Positions 11,776-27,100 of a stretch of 64,000 nt of DNA are shown here, in pieces. The position numbers and the translations under genes were made by a program. Below the pieces are notes generated by a model. That model was not told where the DNA came from. It saw nothing but the letters and a program-made list of their open reading frames with translations, and did no database searches. The DNA is from Crossaster papposus (Eukaryota > Echinodermata > Asteroidea > Velatida > Solasteridae), in assembly GCA_037893245.1 (NCBI GenBank), contig JBAIAA010000120.1, positions 62,001 through 126,000 on the forward strand, read 5' to 3'. How positions within the stretch are numbered: the stretch's first letter is position 1; the number at the start of each line of letters is the position of its first letter.

Positions 11776-12110
11776 TCCAGGCTGAATTTGTCTCAGCTCT
11801 GTTGTACATGACTTGTGATAAGTAAAAGTAGGTTTGGGTAGAAATGTAATGCATTGTGTTATCAATATTAATGTGAATATTAATTTGGAATCACGAAGGA
11901 AAGAGCTGTCGATATAAGATTTGCAACTAAATCGTATACAAATGTTCGGCCTTTTGGGAAAAAAATCATTGAATAATGGCAACAAACTATGCAATTTGTT
12001 TGTATTCGTTTGGTTTGGTTCATCTTTTTAATTTGTCGAAATATTTTAATTTGCAATTGATTAATTACAAAAGAAAAAAACAGCACTGTTTTAATAATTT
12101 TCTAGACACG
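11776..12110 (+). repeat. Left arm of inverted repeat flanking the satellite array
   Basis: Starts near 'ccaggctgaatttgtctcag' and runs through 'gtaatgcattgtgttatc' to 'gtattcgtttggtttggttc'. The reverse complement is at about 30610-30955. Together with the RAE1 copies it forms a discontinuous palindrome with the satellite in the middle. Confidence 0.85.
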
Positions 12111-12179
12111 AATTTGCTAAATTAATCTAAACCCCTTGTGTATCTTTACTAGACAGTATTCCGAATCCGCCAAAATCCA

Positions 12180-15100
12180 CATCAATCGATGAAAACAAAG
12201 CTAAAATTTGAAATATTTGGGCCAAAAAATGTATTATTTTGAAAATTTTAAAAAAATTACAAGGAGTTAACCCACTTTTTTATCAAAATTGGGCCAATAA
12301 TGGACTTTTATCTAAACGACTTAAATATCATCTCTGATGCAGGAGGAACATCAATCCATAAAAACAAAAAATTTATTATTTTGAAAATTTGAGAAAAAAT
12401 TACAAGGAGTTAACCCACTTTTTTATCAAAATTGGGCCAATAATTGACTTTTATCAACACGACTTAAATATCATCTCTGATGCAGGAGGAACATCAATCC
12501 ATAAAAACAAAGATTAAATTGCAAATATTTTGTGAAATATGACCTATTTTTGACCAATAAAACCGTATTTTTATTTGAATTTTCCTGAAATGTTCGACCA
12601 AATGTTTTATTTAACGTGAATTTCGTCCAAATTCCAGTTGGAATGGCTTCTCCTGTCCTGTAGGCTTCTTGTGAAGGAGTTTTAAAAAATAAGATTTTTG
12701 GCCAAAAATTGAAAAAAAATACAAGGGGTTGACCCACTTTTTTATCTAAATTTGGCCAAAAATGGATTTGTCTCCAAACGTATTGAATATCACCTCTGAT
12801 GCATGAGGAACATCATTTCACCAAAACAAAGCTAAAATTGCAAATATTTTGTGAAATATGACCTATTTTTGACCAATAAAAACGTATTTTTATTTGATTT
12901 TTCCTGAAATTCTCGACAAAATTTTTATTTAACGTCAATTTCGTCCAAATTCCAGTTGGAATGGCATCTCCTGTCCTGTAGGCTTCTTGTGAAGGAGTTT
13001 TACAAAATATAATTTTTGGCCAAAAATTGAAAAAAAATACTTTTTTATCTAAATTTGGCCAAAAATGGATTTGTCTCCACACGTCTTAAATATCATCTCT
13101 GATGCATGAGGAACGCCATTCTATCAAAACAAAGCTAAAATTGCAAATATTTTGTGAAATATGACCTATTTTTGACCAAAAAAAACTTATTTTTATTTCA
13201 TTTTTTCTCAAATTTTCGACCAAATGCTTTATTTAATGTCAATTTCGTCCAAATTCCAGTTGGAATGGCATCATCTGTCCTATAGGCTTCTTGTGAAGGA
13301 GTTTAAAAAAATATGATTTGGGGCCAAAAATTGAAAAAAACACAAGGGGTTAACCCACTTTTTTATCTAAATTTGGCCAAAAATGGATTTGTCTCCAAAC
13401 GTCTTAAATATCATCTCTGATGCATGAGGAACATCATTTCACCAAAACAAAGCTAAAATTGCAAATATTTTGTGAAATATGACCTATTTTTGACCAATAA
13501 AAACGTATTTTTATTTGATTTTTCCTGAAATTCTTGACAAAATGTTTTATTTAACGTGAATTTTGTCCAAATTCCAGTTGGAATGGCATCTCCTGTCCTA
13601 TAGGCTTCTTGTGAAGGAGTTTTAAAAAATATGATTTGGGGCCAAAAATTGAAAAAAACACAAGGGGTTAACCCACTTTTGTATCTAAATTTGGCCAAAA
13701 ATGGATTTGTCTCCAAACGTCTTAAATATCATCTCTGATGCATGAGGAACATCATTCCACCAAAACGAAGCTAAAATTGCAAATATTTTGTGAAATATGA
13801 CCTATTTTTGACCAAAAAAAACTTATTTTTATTTGATTTTTTCTCAAATTTTCGACCAAATGATTTATTTAACGTCAATTTCGTCCAAATTCCAGTTGGA
13901 ATGGCATCTCCTGTCCTGTAGGCTTCTTGTGAAGGAGTTTTTAAAAATATGATTTTGGGCCAAAAATTGAAAAAAAATACAAGGGGTTAACCCACTTTTT
14001 TATCTAAATTTGGCCAAAAATGGATTTGTCTCCAAACGTCTTAAATATCATCTCTGATGCATGAGGAACATCATTCCATCAAAACAAAGCTAAAATTGCA
14101 AATATTTTGTGAAATATGACCTATTTTTTACCAATACAAACTTATTTGTATTTGATTTTTTCTCAAATTTTTGACCAAATGTTTTATTTAACGTGAATTT
14201 TGTCCAAATTCCAGTTGGAATGGCATCTCCTGTCCAGTAGGCTTCTTGTGAAGGAGTTTTAAAAAATTAGATTTTGGGCCAAAAATTGAAAAAAACACAA
14301 GGGGTTAACCCACTTTTTTATCTAAATTTTGCCAAAAATGGATTTGTCTCCAAACGTCTTAAATATCATCTCTGATGCATGAGGAACATCATTCCACCAA
14401 AACAAAGCTAAAATTGCAAATATTTTGTGAAATATGACCTATTTTTGACCCAAAAAAAATTATTTTTATTAGATTTTTTCTCAAATTTGTGACCAAATGC
14501 TTTATTTAACGTCAATTTCGTCCAAATTCCAGTTGGAATGGCATCTCCTGTCCTGTAGGCTTCCTGTGAAGGAGTTTAAAAAAATATGATTTTGGGCCAA
14601 AAATTGTTAACCCACTTTTTTATCTAAATTTGGCCAAAAATGGATTTGTCTCCAAACGTCTTAAATATCATCTCTGATGCATGAGGAACATCATTCCATC
14701 AAAACAAAGCTAAAATTGCAAATATTTTGTGAAATATGACCAATTTTTGACCAATACAAACTTATTTTTATTTGATTTTTTTCAAATTTTTGACCAAATG
14801 TTTTATTTAACGTGAATTTTGTCCAAATTCCTGTTGGAATGGCATCTCCTGTCCAGTAGGCTTCTTGTGAAAGAGTTTTAAAAAATATGATTTTGGGCCA
14901 AAAATTGAAAAAAACACAAGGGGTTAACCCACTTTTTTATCTAAATTTTGCCAAAAATGGATTTGTCTCCAAACGTCTCAAATATCATCTCTGATGCATG
15001 AGGAACATCATTCCACCAAAACAAAGCTAAAATTGCAAATATTTTGTGAAATATGACCTATTTTTGACCAATACAAACTTATTTTTATTTGATTTTTTCT

Positions 15101-18100
15101 AAAAATTTTGACCAAATGTTTTATTTAAAGTGAATTTTGTCCAAATTCCAGTTGGAATGGCATCTCCTGTCCAGTAGGCTTCTTGTGAAGGAGTTTTAAA
15201 AAATATGATTTTGGGCCAAAAATTGAAAAAAACACAAGGGGTTAACCCACTTTTTTATTTAAATTTTGCCAAAAATGGATTTGTCTCCAAACGTCTTAAA
15301 TATCATCTCTGATGCATGAGGAACATCATTCCATCAAAACAAAGCTAAAATTGCAAATATTTTGTGAAATATGACCTATTTTTGACCAAAAAAAACTTAT
15401 TTTTATTTGATTTTTTCTCAAATTTTCGACCAAATGATTTATTTAACGTCAATTTCGTCCAAATTCCATTTGGAATGGCATCTCCTGTCCTATAGGCTTC
15501 TTGTGAAGGAGTTTAAAAAAATATGATTTGGGGCCAAAAATTGAAAAAAACACAAGGGGTTAACCCACTTTTTTATCTAAATTTGGCCAAAAATGGATTT
15601 GTTTCCAAACGTCTTAAATATCATCTCTGATGCATGAGGAACATCATTCCATCAAAACAAAGCTAAAATTGCAAATATTTTGTGAAATATGACCTATTTT
15701 TTACCAATACAAACTTATTTTTATTTGATTTTTTCTCAAATTTTTGACCAAATGTTTTATTTAACGTGAATTTTGTCCAAATTCCAGTTGGAATGGCATC
15801 TCCTGTCCAGTAGGCTTCTTGTGAAGGAGTTTTAAAAAATATGATTTTGGGCCAAAAATTGAAAAAAACACAAGGGGTTAACCCACTTTTTTATCTAAAT
15901 TTGGCCAAAAATGGATTTGTCTCCAAACGTCTTAAATATCATCTCTGATGCATGAGGAACATCATTCCACCAAAACGAAGCTAAAATTGCAAATATTTTG
16001 TGAAATATGACCTATTTTTGACCAAAAAAACATTATTTTTATTTGATTTTTTCTCAAATTTTCGACCAAATGCTTTATTTAACGTCAATTTCGTCCAAAT
16101 TCCAGTTGGAATGGCATCTCCTGTCCTGTAGGCTTCTTGTGAAGGAGTTTTTTAAAATATGATTTTGGGCCAAAAATTGAAAAAAAACACAAGGGGTTAA
16201 CCCACTTTTTTATCTAAATTTGGCCAAAAATGGATTTGTCTCCAAACGTCTTAAATATCATCTCTGATGCATGAGGAACATCATTCCACCAAAACAAAGC
16301 TAAAATTGGAAATATTTTGTGAAATATTACCTATATTTGACCCAAAAAAAATTGTTTTTATTTGATTTTTTCTCAAATTTGTGACCAAATGCTTTATTTA
16401 ACGTCAATTTCGTCCAAATTCCAGTTGGAATGGCATCTCCTGTCCTGTAGGCTTCTTGTGAAGGAGTTTTAAAAAAAATGATTTTGGGCCAAAAATTTAA
16501 AAAAACACAAGGGGTTAACCCACTTTTTTATCAAAATTTGGCCAAAAATGGATTTGTCTCCAAACGTCTTAAATATCATCTCTGATGCATGAGGAACATC
16601 ATTCCATCAAAACAAAGCTAAAATTGCAAATATTTTGTGAAATATGACCTATTTTTGACCAATACAAACTTATTTTTATTTGATTTTTTCTCAAATTTTT
16701 GACCAAATGTATTATTTAACGTGAATTTTGTCCAAATTCCAGTTGGAATGGCATCTCCTGTCCAGTAGGCTTCTTGTGAAGGAGTTTTAAAAAATATGAT
16801 TTTGGGCCAAAAATTGAAAAAACACAAGGGGTTAACCCACTTTTTTATCTAAATTTGGCAAAAAATGAATTTGTCTCCAAACGTCTTAAATATCATCTCT
16901 GATGCATAAGGAACATCATTCCATCAAAACAAAGCTAAAATTGCGAATATTTTGTGAAATATGACCTATTTTTGACCAATAAAAACGTATTTTTATTTAA
17001 TTTTTCCTGAAATTCTCGACAAAATGTTTTATTTAACGTCAATTTCGTCCAAATTCCAGTTGGAATGGCATCTCTTGTCCTGTAGGCTTCCTGTGAAGGA
17101 GTTTAAAAAAATATGATTTTTGGCCAAAAATTGAAAAAAACACAAGGTGTTAACCACTTTTTTATCTAAATTTGGCCAAAAATGGATTTGTCTCCAAACG
17201 TCTTAAATATCATCTCTGATGCATGAGGAACACCATTCCATCAAAACAAAGCTAAAATTGCAAATATTTTGTGAAATATGACCTATTTTTGACCAATACA
17301 AACTTATTTTTATTTGATTTTTTCTCACATTTTTGACTAAATGTGACCTGTTCCAACGAAACCTGGACAAAGTCGACTTTTTAGTTTTTCAGATTTTGCT
17401 TTTTTCAAATTCTCTAGGTTCTCAGCTTTAAAAATGATGTATCATTTACATATGTACCCCCCACCCTATCTTCCATGGGGTCTGGATTTAGTGATAAAAC
17501 CCTGACAACCTAATTATGAGATAAACAGCTTTGAAGTTCAGAAAAGCGTATTATTTCTATACACAAATGTTTCACAAAATTGACAAAAAAAAACACTTCT
17601 GGTAGACGGATTTTGTTCAAATTTGAGGAGATTGTAGATTAATAGTGAATGACTTAGGAAAACCTAAAACCTAAAAAATGGTAAAATCCATCAGGAATGA
17701 CTTCAGGAGTACATTGTGACAAAACACATTGTGCGACTTTGTCCGGGTTTCGTTGGAACAGGTCACAAATGTTTTATTTAACGTGAATTTTGTCCAAATT
17801 CCAGTTGGAATAGCATCTCCTGTCCAGTAGGCTTCTTGTGAAAGAGTTTTAAAAAATATGATTTTGGGCCAAAAATTGAAAAAAACACAAGGGGTTAACC
17901 CACTTTTTTATCTAAATTTTGCCAAAAATGGATTTGTCTCCAAACGTCTTAAATATCATCTCTGATGCATGAGGAACATCATTCCACCAAAACAAAGCTA
18001 AAATTGGAAATATTTTGTGAAATATTACCTATATTTGACCCAAAAAAAATTGTTTTTATTTGATTTTTTTCTCAAATTTGTGACCAAATGCTTTATTTAA

Positions 18101-21100
18101 CGTCAATTTCGTCCAAATTCCAGTTGGAATGGCATCTCCTGTCCTGTAGGCTTCTTGTGAAGGAGTTTTAAAAAAATGATTTTGGGCCAAAAATTGAAAA
18201 AAACACAAGGGGTTAACCCACCTTTTTATCAAAATTTGGCCAAAAATGGATTTGTCTCCAAACGTCTTAAATATCATCTCTGATGCATGAGGAACATCAT
18301 TCCATCAAAACAAAGCTAAAATTGCAAATATTTTGTGAAATATGACCTATTTTTGACCAATACAAACTTATTTTTATTTGATTTTTTCTCAAATTTTTGA
18401 CCAAATGTTTTATTTAACGTGAATTTTGTCCAAATTCCAGTTGGAATGGCATCTCCTGTCCAGTAGGCTTCTTGTGAAGGAGTTTTAAAAAATATGATTT
18501 TGGGCCAAAAATTGAAAAAACACAAGGGGTTAACCCACTTTTTTATCTAAATTTGGCAAAAAATGGATTTGTCTCCAAACGTCTTAAATATCATCTCTGA
18601 TGCATAAGGAACATCATTCCATCAAAACAAAGCTAAAATTGCGAATATTTTGTGAAATATGACCTATTTTTGACCAATAAAAACGTATTTTTATTTAATT
18701 TTTCCTGAAATTCTCGACAAAATGTTTTATTTAACGTCAATTTCGTCCAAATTCCATTTGGAATAGCTTCTCCTGTCCTGTAGGCTTCTTGTGAAGGAGT
18801 TTTTAAAAATTTAATTTTTTGCCAAAAATTGAAACAAAATACAAGGGGTTAACCCACTTTTTTATCTAAATTTGGCCAAAAATGGATTTGTCTCCAAACG
18901 TCTTAAATATCATCTCTGATGCATGAGGAACATCATTCCATCAAAACAAAGCTTAAAATTCCAAATATTTTGTGAGATATGACCTATTTTTGACCAATAC
19001 AAACTTATTTGTATTTGATTTTTTCTCAAATTTTTGACCAAATGTTTTATTTAACGTGAATTTTGTCCAAATTCCAGTTGGAATGGCATCTCCTGTCCAA
19101 TAGGCTTCTTGTGAAGGAGTTTTAAAAAATTAGATTTTGGGCCAAAAATTGAAAAAAACACAAGGGGTTAACCCACTTTTTTATCTAAATTTTGCCAAAA
19201 TGGATATGTCTCCAAACGTCTTAAATATCATCTCTGATGCATGAGGAACATCATTCCACCAAAACAAATGCTAAAATTGCAAATATTTTGTGAAATATGA
19301 CCTATTTTTGACCCAAAAAAAATTATTTTTATTTGATTTTTTCTCAAATTTGTGACCAAATGCTTTATTTAACGTCAATTTCGTCCAAATTCCAGTTGGA
19401 ATGGCATCTCCTGTCCTGTAGGCTTCCTGTGAAGGAGTTTAAAAAAATATGATTTTGGGCCAAAAATTGAAAAAAACACAAGGTGTTAACCCACTTTTTT
19501 ATCTAAATTTGGCCAAAAATGGATTTGTCTCCAAACGTCTTAAATATCATCTCTGATGCATGAGGAACATCATTCCATCAAAACAAAGCTAAAATTGCAA
19601 ATATTTTGTGAAATATGACCTATTTTTGACCAATACAAACTTATTTTTATTTGATTTTTCTCAAATTTTTGACTAAATGTTTTATTTAACGTGAATTTTG
19701 TCCAAATTCCAGTTGGAATGGCATCTCCTGTCCTGTAGGCTTCTTTGTAGAAGAGTTTTAAAAAATATGATTTTGGGCCAAAATTGAAAAAAACACAAGG
19801 GGTTAACCCACTTTTTTATCTAAATTTGGCCAAAAATGGATTTGTCTCCAAACGTCTTAAATATCATCTCTGATGCATGAGGAACATCATTCCATCAAAA
19901 CAAAGCTAAAATTCCAAATATTTTGTGAGATATGACCTATTTTTGACCAATACAAACTTATTTGTATTTGATTTTTTCTCAAATTTTTGACCAAATGTTT
20001 TATTTAACGTGAATTTTGTCCAAATTCCAGTTGGAATGGCATCTCCTGTCCAGTAGGCTTCTTGTGAAGGAGTTTTAAAAAATTAGATTTTGGGCCAAAA
20101 ATTGAAAAAAACACAAGGGGTTAACCCACTTTTTTATCTAAATTTTGCCAAAAATGGATATGTCTCCAAACGTCTTAAATATCATCTCTGATGCATGAGG
20201 AACATCATTCCACCAAAACAAAGCTAAAATTGCAAATATTTTGTGAAATATGACCTATTTTTGACAAAAAAAATTATTTTTATTTGATTTTTTCTCAAAT
20301 TTGTGACCAAATGCTTTATTTAACGTCAATTTCGTCCAAATTCCAGTTGGAATGGCATCTCTTGTCCTGTAGGCTTCCTGTGAAGGAGTTTAAAAAAAAT
20401 ATGATTTTGGGCCAAAAATTGAAAAAAACACAAGGGGTTAACCCACTTTTTTTATCTAAATTTGGCCAAAAATGGATTTGTCTCCAAACGTCTTAAATAT
20501 CATCTCTGATGCATGAGGAACATCATTCCATCAAAACAAAGCTAAAATTGCAAATATTTTGTGAAATATGACCTATTTTTGACCAATACAAACTTATTTT
20601 TATTTGATTTTTTCTCAAATTTTTGACTATTAATGTTTTATTTAACGTGAATTTTGTCCAAATTCCAGTTGGAATGGCATCTCCTGTCCAGTAGGCTTCT
20701 TGTGAAAGAGTTTTAAAAAATATGATTTTGGGCCAAAAATTGAAAAAAACACAAGGGGTTAACCCACTTTTTTATCTAAATTTTGCCAAAAATGGATTTG
20801 TCTCCAAACGTCTTAAATATCATCTCTGATGCATGAGGAACATCATTCCACCAAAACAAAGCTAAAATTGCAAATATTTTGTGAAATATGACCTATTTTT
20901 GACCAATACAAACTTATTTTTATTTGATTTTTTCTCAAAATTTTGACCAAATGTTTTATTTAACGTGAATTTTGTCCAAATTCCAGTTGGAATGGCATCT
21001 CCTGTCCAGTAGGCTTCTTGTGAAGGAGTTTTAAAAAATATGATTTTGGGCCAAAAATTGAAAAAAACACAAGGGGTTAACCCACTTTTTTATCTAAATT

Positions 21101-24100
21101 TTGCCAAAAATGGATTTGTCTCCAAACGTCTTAAATATCATCTCTGATGCATGAGGAACATCATTCCACCAAAACGAAGCTAAAATTGCAAATATTTGGT
21201 GAAATATGACCTATTTTTGACAAAAAAAACCTTATTTTTATTTGATTTTTTCTCAAATTTTCGACCAAATGCTTTATTTAACGTCAATTTCGTCCAAATT
21301 CCAGTTGGAATGGCATCTCCTGTCCTGTAGGCTTCTTGTGAAGGAGTTTTTAAAAATATGATTTTGGGCCAAAAATTGAAAAAAAATACAAGGGGTTAAC
21401 CCACTTTTTTATCTAAATTTGGCCAAAAATGGATTTGTCTCCAAACGTCTTAAATATCATCTCTGATGCATGAGGAACATCATTCCATCAAAACAAAGCT
21501 AAAATTCCAAATATTTTGTGAGATATGACCTATTTTTGACCAATACAAACTTATTTGTATTTGATTTTTTCTCAAATTTTTGACCAAATGTTTTATTTAA
21601 CGTGAATTTTGTCAAAATTCCAGTTGGAATGGCATCTCCTGTCCAGTAGGCTTCTTGTGAAGGAGTTTTAAAAAATTAGATTTTGGGCCAAAAATTGAAA
21701 AAAACACAAGGGGTTAACCCACTTTTTTATCTAAATTTTGCCAAAAATGGATTTGTCTCCAAACGTCTTAAATATCATCTCTGATGCATGAGGAACATCA
21801 TTCCACCAAAACAAAGCTAAAATTGCAAATATTTTGTGAAATATGACCTATTTTTGACCCCAAAAAAATTATTTTTATTTGATTTTTTCTCAAATTTGTG
21901 ACCAAATGCTTTATTTAACGTCAATTTCGTCCAAATTCCAGTTGGAATGGCATCTCCTGTCCTGTAGGCTTCCTGTGAAGGAGTTTAAAAAAATATGATT
22001 TTGGGCCAAAAATTGAAAAAAACACAAGGTGTTAACCCACTTTTTTATCTAAATTTGGCCAAAAATGGATTTGTCTCCAAACGTCTTAAATATCATCTCT
22101 GATGCATGAGGAACATCATTCCATCAAAACAAAGCTAAAATTGCAAATATTTTGTGAAATATGACCTATTTTTGACCAATACAAACTTATTTTTATTTGA
22201 TTTTTTCTCAAATTTTTGACCAAATGTTTTATTTAACGTGAATTTTGTCCAAATTCCAGTTGGAATGGCATCTCCTGTCCAGTAGGCTTCTTGTGAAGGA
22301 GTTTTAAAAAATTAGATTTTGGGCCAAAAATTGAAAAAAACACAAGGGGTTAACCCACTTTTTTTTTCTAAATTTTGCCAAAAATGGATTTGTCTCCAAA
22401 CGTCTTAAATATCATCTCTGATGCATGAGGAACATCATTCCACCAAAACGAAGCTAAAATTGCAAATATTTTGTGAAATATGACCTATTTTTGACCAAAA
22501 AAACCTTATTTTTATTTGATTTTTACTGAAATTTTCGACCAAATGCTTTATTTAACGTCAATTTCGTCCAAATTCCAGTTGGAATGGCTTCTCCTGTCCT
22601 GTAGGCTTCTTGTGAAGGAGTTTAAAAAAATATGATTTTGGGCCAAAAATTGAAAAAAACACAAGGTGTTAACCCACTTTTTTATCTAAATTTGGCCAAA
22701 AATGGATTTGTCTCCAAACGTATTAAATATCATCTCTGATGCATGAGGAACATCATTCCACCAAAACAAAGCTAAAATTGCAAATATTTTGTGAAATATG
22801 ACCTATTTTTGACCAATACAAACTTATTTTTATTTGATTTTTTCTCAAAATTTTGACCAAATGTTTTATTTAACGTGAATTTTGTCCAAATTCCAGTTGG
22901 AATGGCATCTCCTGTCCAGTAGGCTTCTTGTGAAGGAGTTTTAAAAAATATGATTTTGGGCCAAAAATTGAAAAAAACACAAGGGGTTAACCCACTTTTT
23001 TATCTAAATTTGGCCAAAAATGGATTTGTCTCCAAACGTCTTAAATATCATCTCTGATGCATGAGGAACATCATTCCACCAAAACGAAGCTAAAATTGCA
23101 AATATTTTGTGAAATATGACCTATTTTTGTCCCCCAAAAAAGTATTTTTATTTGATTTTTCCTCAAATTTTCGACCAAATGCTTTATTTAACGTCAATTT
23201 CGTCCAAATTCCAGTTGGAATGGCTTCTCCTGTCCTGTAGGCTTCTTGTGAAGGAGTTTTTTAAAATATGATTTTGGGCCAAAAATTGAAAAAAAAATAC
23301 AAGGGGTTAACCGACTTTTTTATCTAAATTTGGCCAAAAATGGAGTTGTCTCCAAACGTCTTAAATATCATCTATGATGCATGAGGAACATCATTCCACC
23401 AAAACGAAGCTAAAATTGCAAATATTTTGTGAAATATGACCTATTTTTGACCAAAAAAAACTTATTTTTATTTCATTTTTACTGAAATTTTCGACCAAAT
23501 GCTTTATTTAACGTCAATTTCGTCCAAATTCCAGTTGGAATGGCATCTCCTGTCCTGTAGGCTTCTTGTGAAGGAGTTTAAAAAAATATGATTTTGGGCC
23601 AAAAATTGAAAAAAACACAAGGGGTTAACCCACTTTTTTATCTAAATTTGGCCAAAAATGGATTTGTCTCCAAACGTCTTAAATATCATCTCTGATGCAT
23701 GAGGAACATCATTCCACCAAAACAAAGCTAAAATTGCAAATATTTTGTGAAATATGACCTATTTTTGACCAATAAAAACGTATTTTTATTTGATTTTTTC
23801 TCAAATTTTTGACCAAATGTTTTATTTAACGTGAATTTCGTCTACACTCCAGTTGGAATGGCTTCTCCTGTCCTGTAGGCTTCTTGTGAAGGAGTTTTAA
23901 AAAAATATAATTTTGGGCCAAAAATTGAAAAAAATACAAGGGGTTAACCCACTTTTTTATCTCAATTTGGCCAAAAATGGATTTGTCTCCAAACGTCTTA
24001 AATATCATCTCTGATGCATGAGGAACATCATTCCACCAAAACAAAGCTAAAATTGCAAATAGTTTGTGAAATATTACCTATTTTTGACCAAAAAATACTT

Positions 24101-27100
24101 ATTTTTATTTGATTTTTTCTCAAATTTTCAACCATTTTTTTTATTTAACGTTAATTTCATCCAAATTCCAGTTGGAATGGCATCTCCCGTCCTGTAGGCT
24201 TCTTGTGAAGGAGTTTTAAAAAATATAATTTTGGGCCAAAAATTAAAAAAAATACAAGGGGTTAACCCACTTTTTTATCTAAATTTTGCCAAAAATAGAT
24301 TTTTATCCAAACGTCTTAAATATCATCTCTGATGCAAGAGGAACCTCATTCCATAAAAACAAAGCTTAAATTGCAAATATTTTGTGAAATATAACCTATT
24401 TTTGACCAATAAAAACGTATTTTTATTAGATTTGTCCTGAAATTCTCGACCAAATGTTTTATTTAACGTGAATTTCGTCCAAATTCCAGTTGGAATGGCT
24501 TCTCCTGTCCTGTAGGCTTCTTGTGAAGGAGTTTTAAAAAAATATGATTTGGCGCCAAAAATTGAAAAAAAACAAGGGGTTAACCCACTTTTTTTATCTA
24601 AATTTGGCCAAAAATGGATTTGTCTCCAAACGTCTTAAATATCATCTCTGATGCATGAGGAACATCATTCCACCAAAACAAAGCTAAAATTGCAAATATT
24701 TTGTGAAATATGACCTATTTTTGACTACAAAAAATACTTATTTTTATTTTATTTTTTCTCAAATTTTCGACCAAATGTTTTATTTAACGTGAATTTCGTC
24801 CAAATTCCAGTTGGAATGGCTTCTCCTGTCCTGTAGGCTTCTTGTGAAGGAGTTTTAAAAAATATGATTTTGGGCCAAAAATTGAAAAAAATACAAGGGG
24901 TTAACCCACTTTTTTATCTATATTTGGCCAAAAATGGAATTGTCTTCAAACGTCTTAAATATCATCTCTGATGCATGAGGAACATCATTCCATAAAAACA
25001 AAGCTTAAATTGCAAATATTTTGTGAAATATTACCTATTTTTGACCAAAAAATACTTATTTTTATTTGATTTTTTCTCAAATTTTCGACCAAATGTTTTA
25101 TTTAACGTGAATTTCATCCAAATTCCAGTTGGAATGGCATCTCCTGTCCTGTAGGCTTCTTGAAAAGGAGTTTTAAAAAATATAATTTTTGGCCAAAAAT
25201 TGAAAAAAAATACAAGGGGTTAGGTTAACCCACTTTTTTATCTAAATTTGGCCAAAAATTGAGTTTTCTCCAAACGTCTTAAATATCATCTCTGATGCAT
25301 GAGGAACGTCCTTCTATCAAAACAAAGCTAAAATTGCAAATATTTTGTGAAATATGACCTATTTTTGACCAATAAAAACGTATTTTTATTTGATTTTTTC
25401 TCAAATTTTCGACCAAATGTTTTATTTAATGTCAATTTCGTCCAAATTCCAGTTGGAATGGCATCTCCTGTCCTGTAGGCTTCTTGTGAAGGAGATTTAA
25501 AAAATATAATTTTGGGCCAAAAATTGAAAAAAATACACTTTTTTTATCTAAATTTGGCCAAAAATGGATTTGTCTCCAAACGTCTTAAATATCATCTCTG
25601 ATGCATGAGGAACATCATTCCACCAAAACAAAGCTAAAATTGCAAATATTTTGTGAAATATGACCTATTTTTGACTACAAAAAATACTTATTTTTATTTT
25701 ATTTTTTCTCAAATTTTCGACCAAATGTTTTATTTAACGTGAATTTCGTCCAAATTCCAGTTGGAATGGCTTCTCCTGTCCTGTAGGCTTCTTGTGAAGG
25801 AGTTTTAAAAAATATGATTTTGGGCCAAAAATTGAAAAAAATACAAGGGGTTAACCCACTTTTTTATCTATATTTGGCCAAAAATGGAATTGTCTTCAAA
25901 CGTCTTAAATATCATCTCTGATGCATGAGGAACATCATTCCATAAAAACAAAGCTTAAATTGCAAATATTTTGTGAAATATTACCTATTTTTGACCAAAA
26001 AATACTTATTTTTATTTGATTTTTTCTCAAATTTTTGACCAAATGTTTTATTTAACGTGAATTTCATCCAAATTCCAGTTGGAATGGCATCTCCTGTCCT
26101 GTAGGCTTCTTGTGAAGGAGTTTTAAAAAATATAATTTTTGGCCAAAAATTGAAAAAAAATACAAGGGGTTAGGTTAACCCACTTTTTTATCTAAATTTG
26201 GCCAAAAATTGAGTTTTCTCCAAACGTCTTAAATATCATCTCTGATGCATGAGGAACATCATTCCACCAAAACAAAGCTAAAATTGCAAATATTTTGTGA
26301 AATATGACCTATTTTTGACTACAAAAAATACTTATTTTTATTTTATTTTTTCTCAAATTTTCGACCAAATGTTTTATTTAACGTGAATTTCGTCCAAATT
26401 CCAGTTGGAATGGCTTCTCCTGTCCTGTAGGCTTCTTGTGAAGGAGTTTTAAAAAATATGATTTTGGGCCAAAAATTGAAAAAAATACAAGGGGTTAACC
26501 CACTTTTTTATCTATATTTGGCCAAAAATGGAATTGTCTTCAAACGTCTTAAATATCATCTCTGATGCATGAGGAACATCATTCCATAAAAACAAAGCTT
26601 AAATTGCAAATATTTTGTGAAATATTACCTATTTTTGACCAAAAAATACTTATTTTTATTTGATTTTTTCTCAAATTTTTGACCAAATGTTTTATTTAAC
26701 GTGAATTTCATCCAAATTCCAGTTGGAATGGCATCTCCTGTCCTGTAGGCTTCTTGTGAAGGAGTTTTAAAAAATATAATTTTTGGCCAAAAATTGAAAA
26801 AAAATACAAGGGGTTAGGTTAACCCACTTTTTTATCTAAATTTGGCCAAAAATTGAGTTTTCTCCAAACGTCTTAAATATCATCTCTGATGCATGAGGAA
26901 CGTCATTCTATCAAAACAAAGCTAAAATTGCAAATATTTTGTGAAATATTACCTATTTTTGACCAAAAAATACTTATTTTTATTTGATTTTTTCTCAAAT
27001 TTTCGACCAAATGTTTTATTTAACGTGAATTTCGTCCAAATTCCAGTTGGAATGGCTTCTCCTGTCCTGTAGGCTTCTTGTGAAAGAGTTTTAAAAAATA

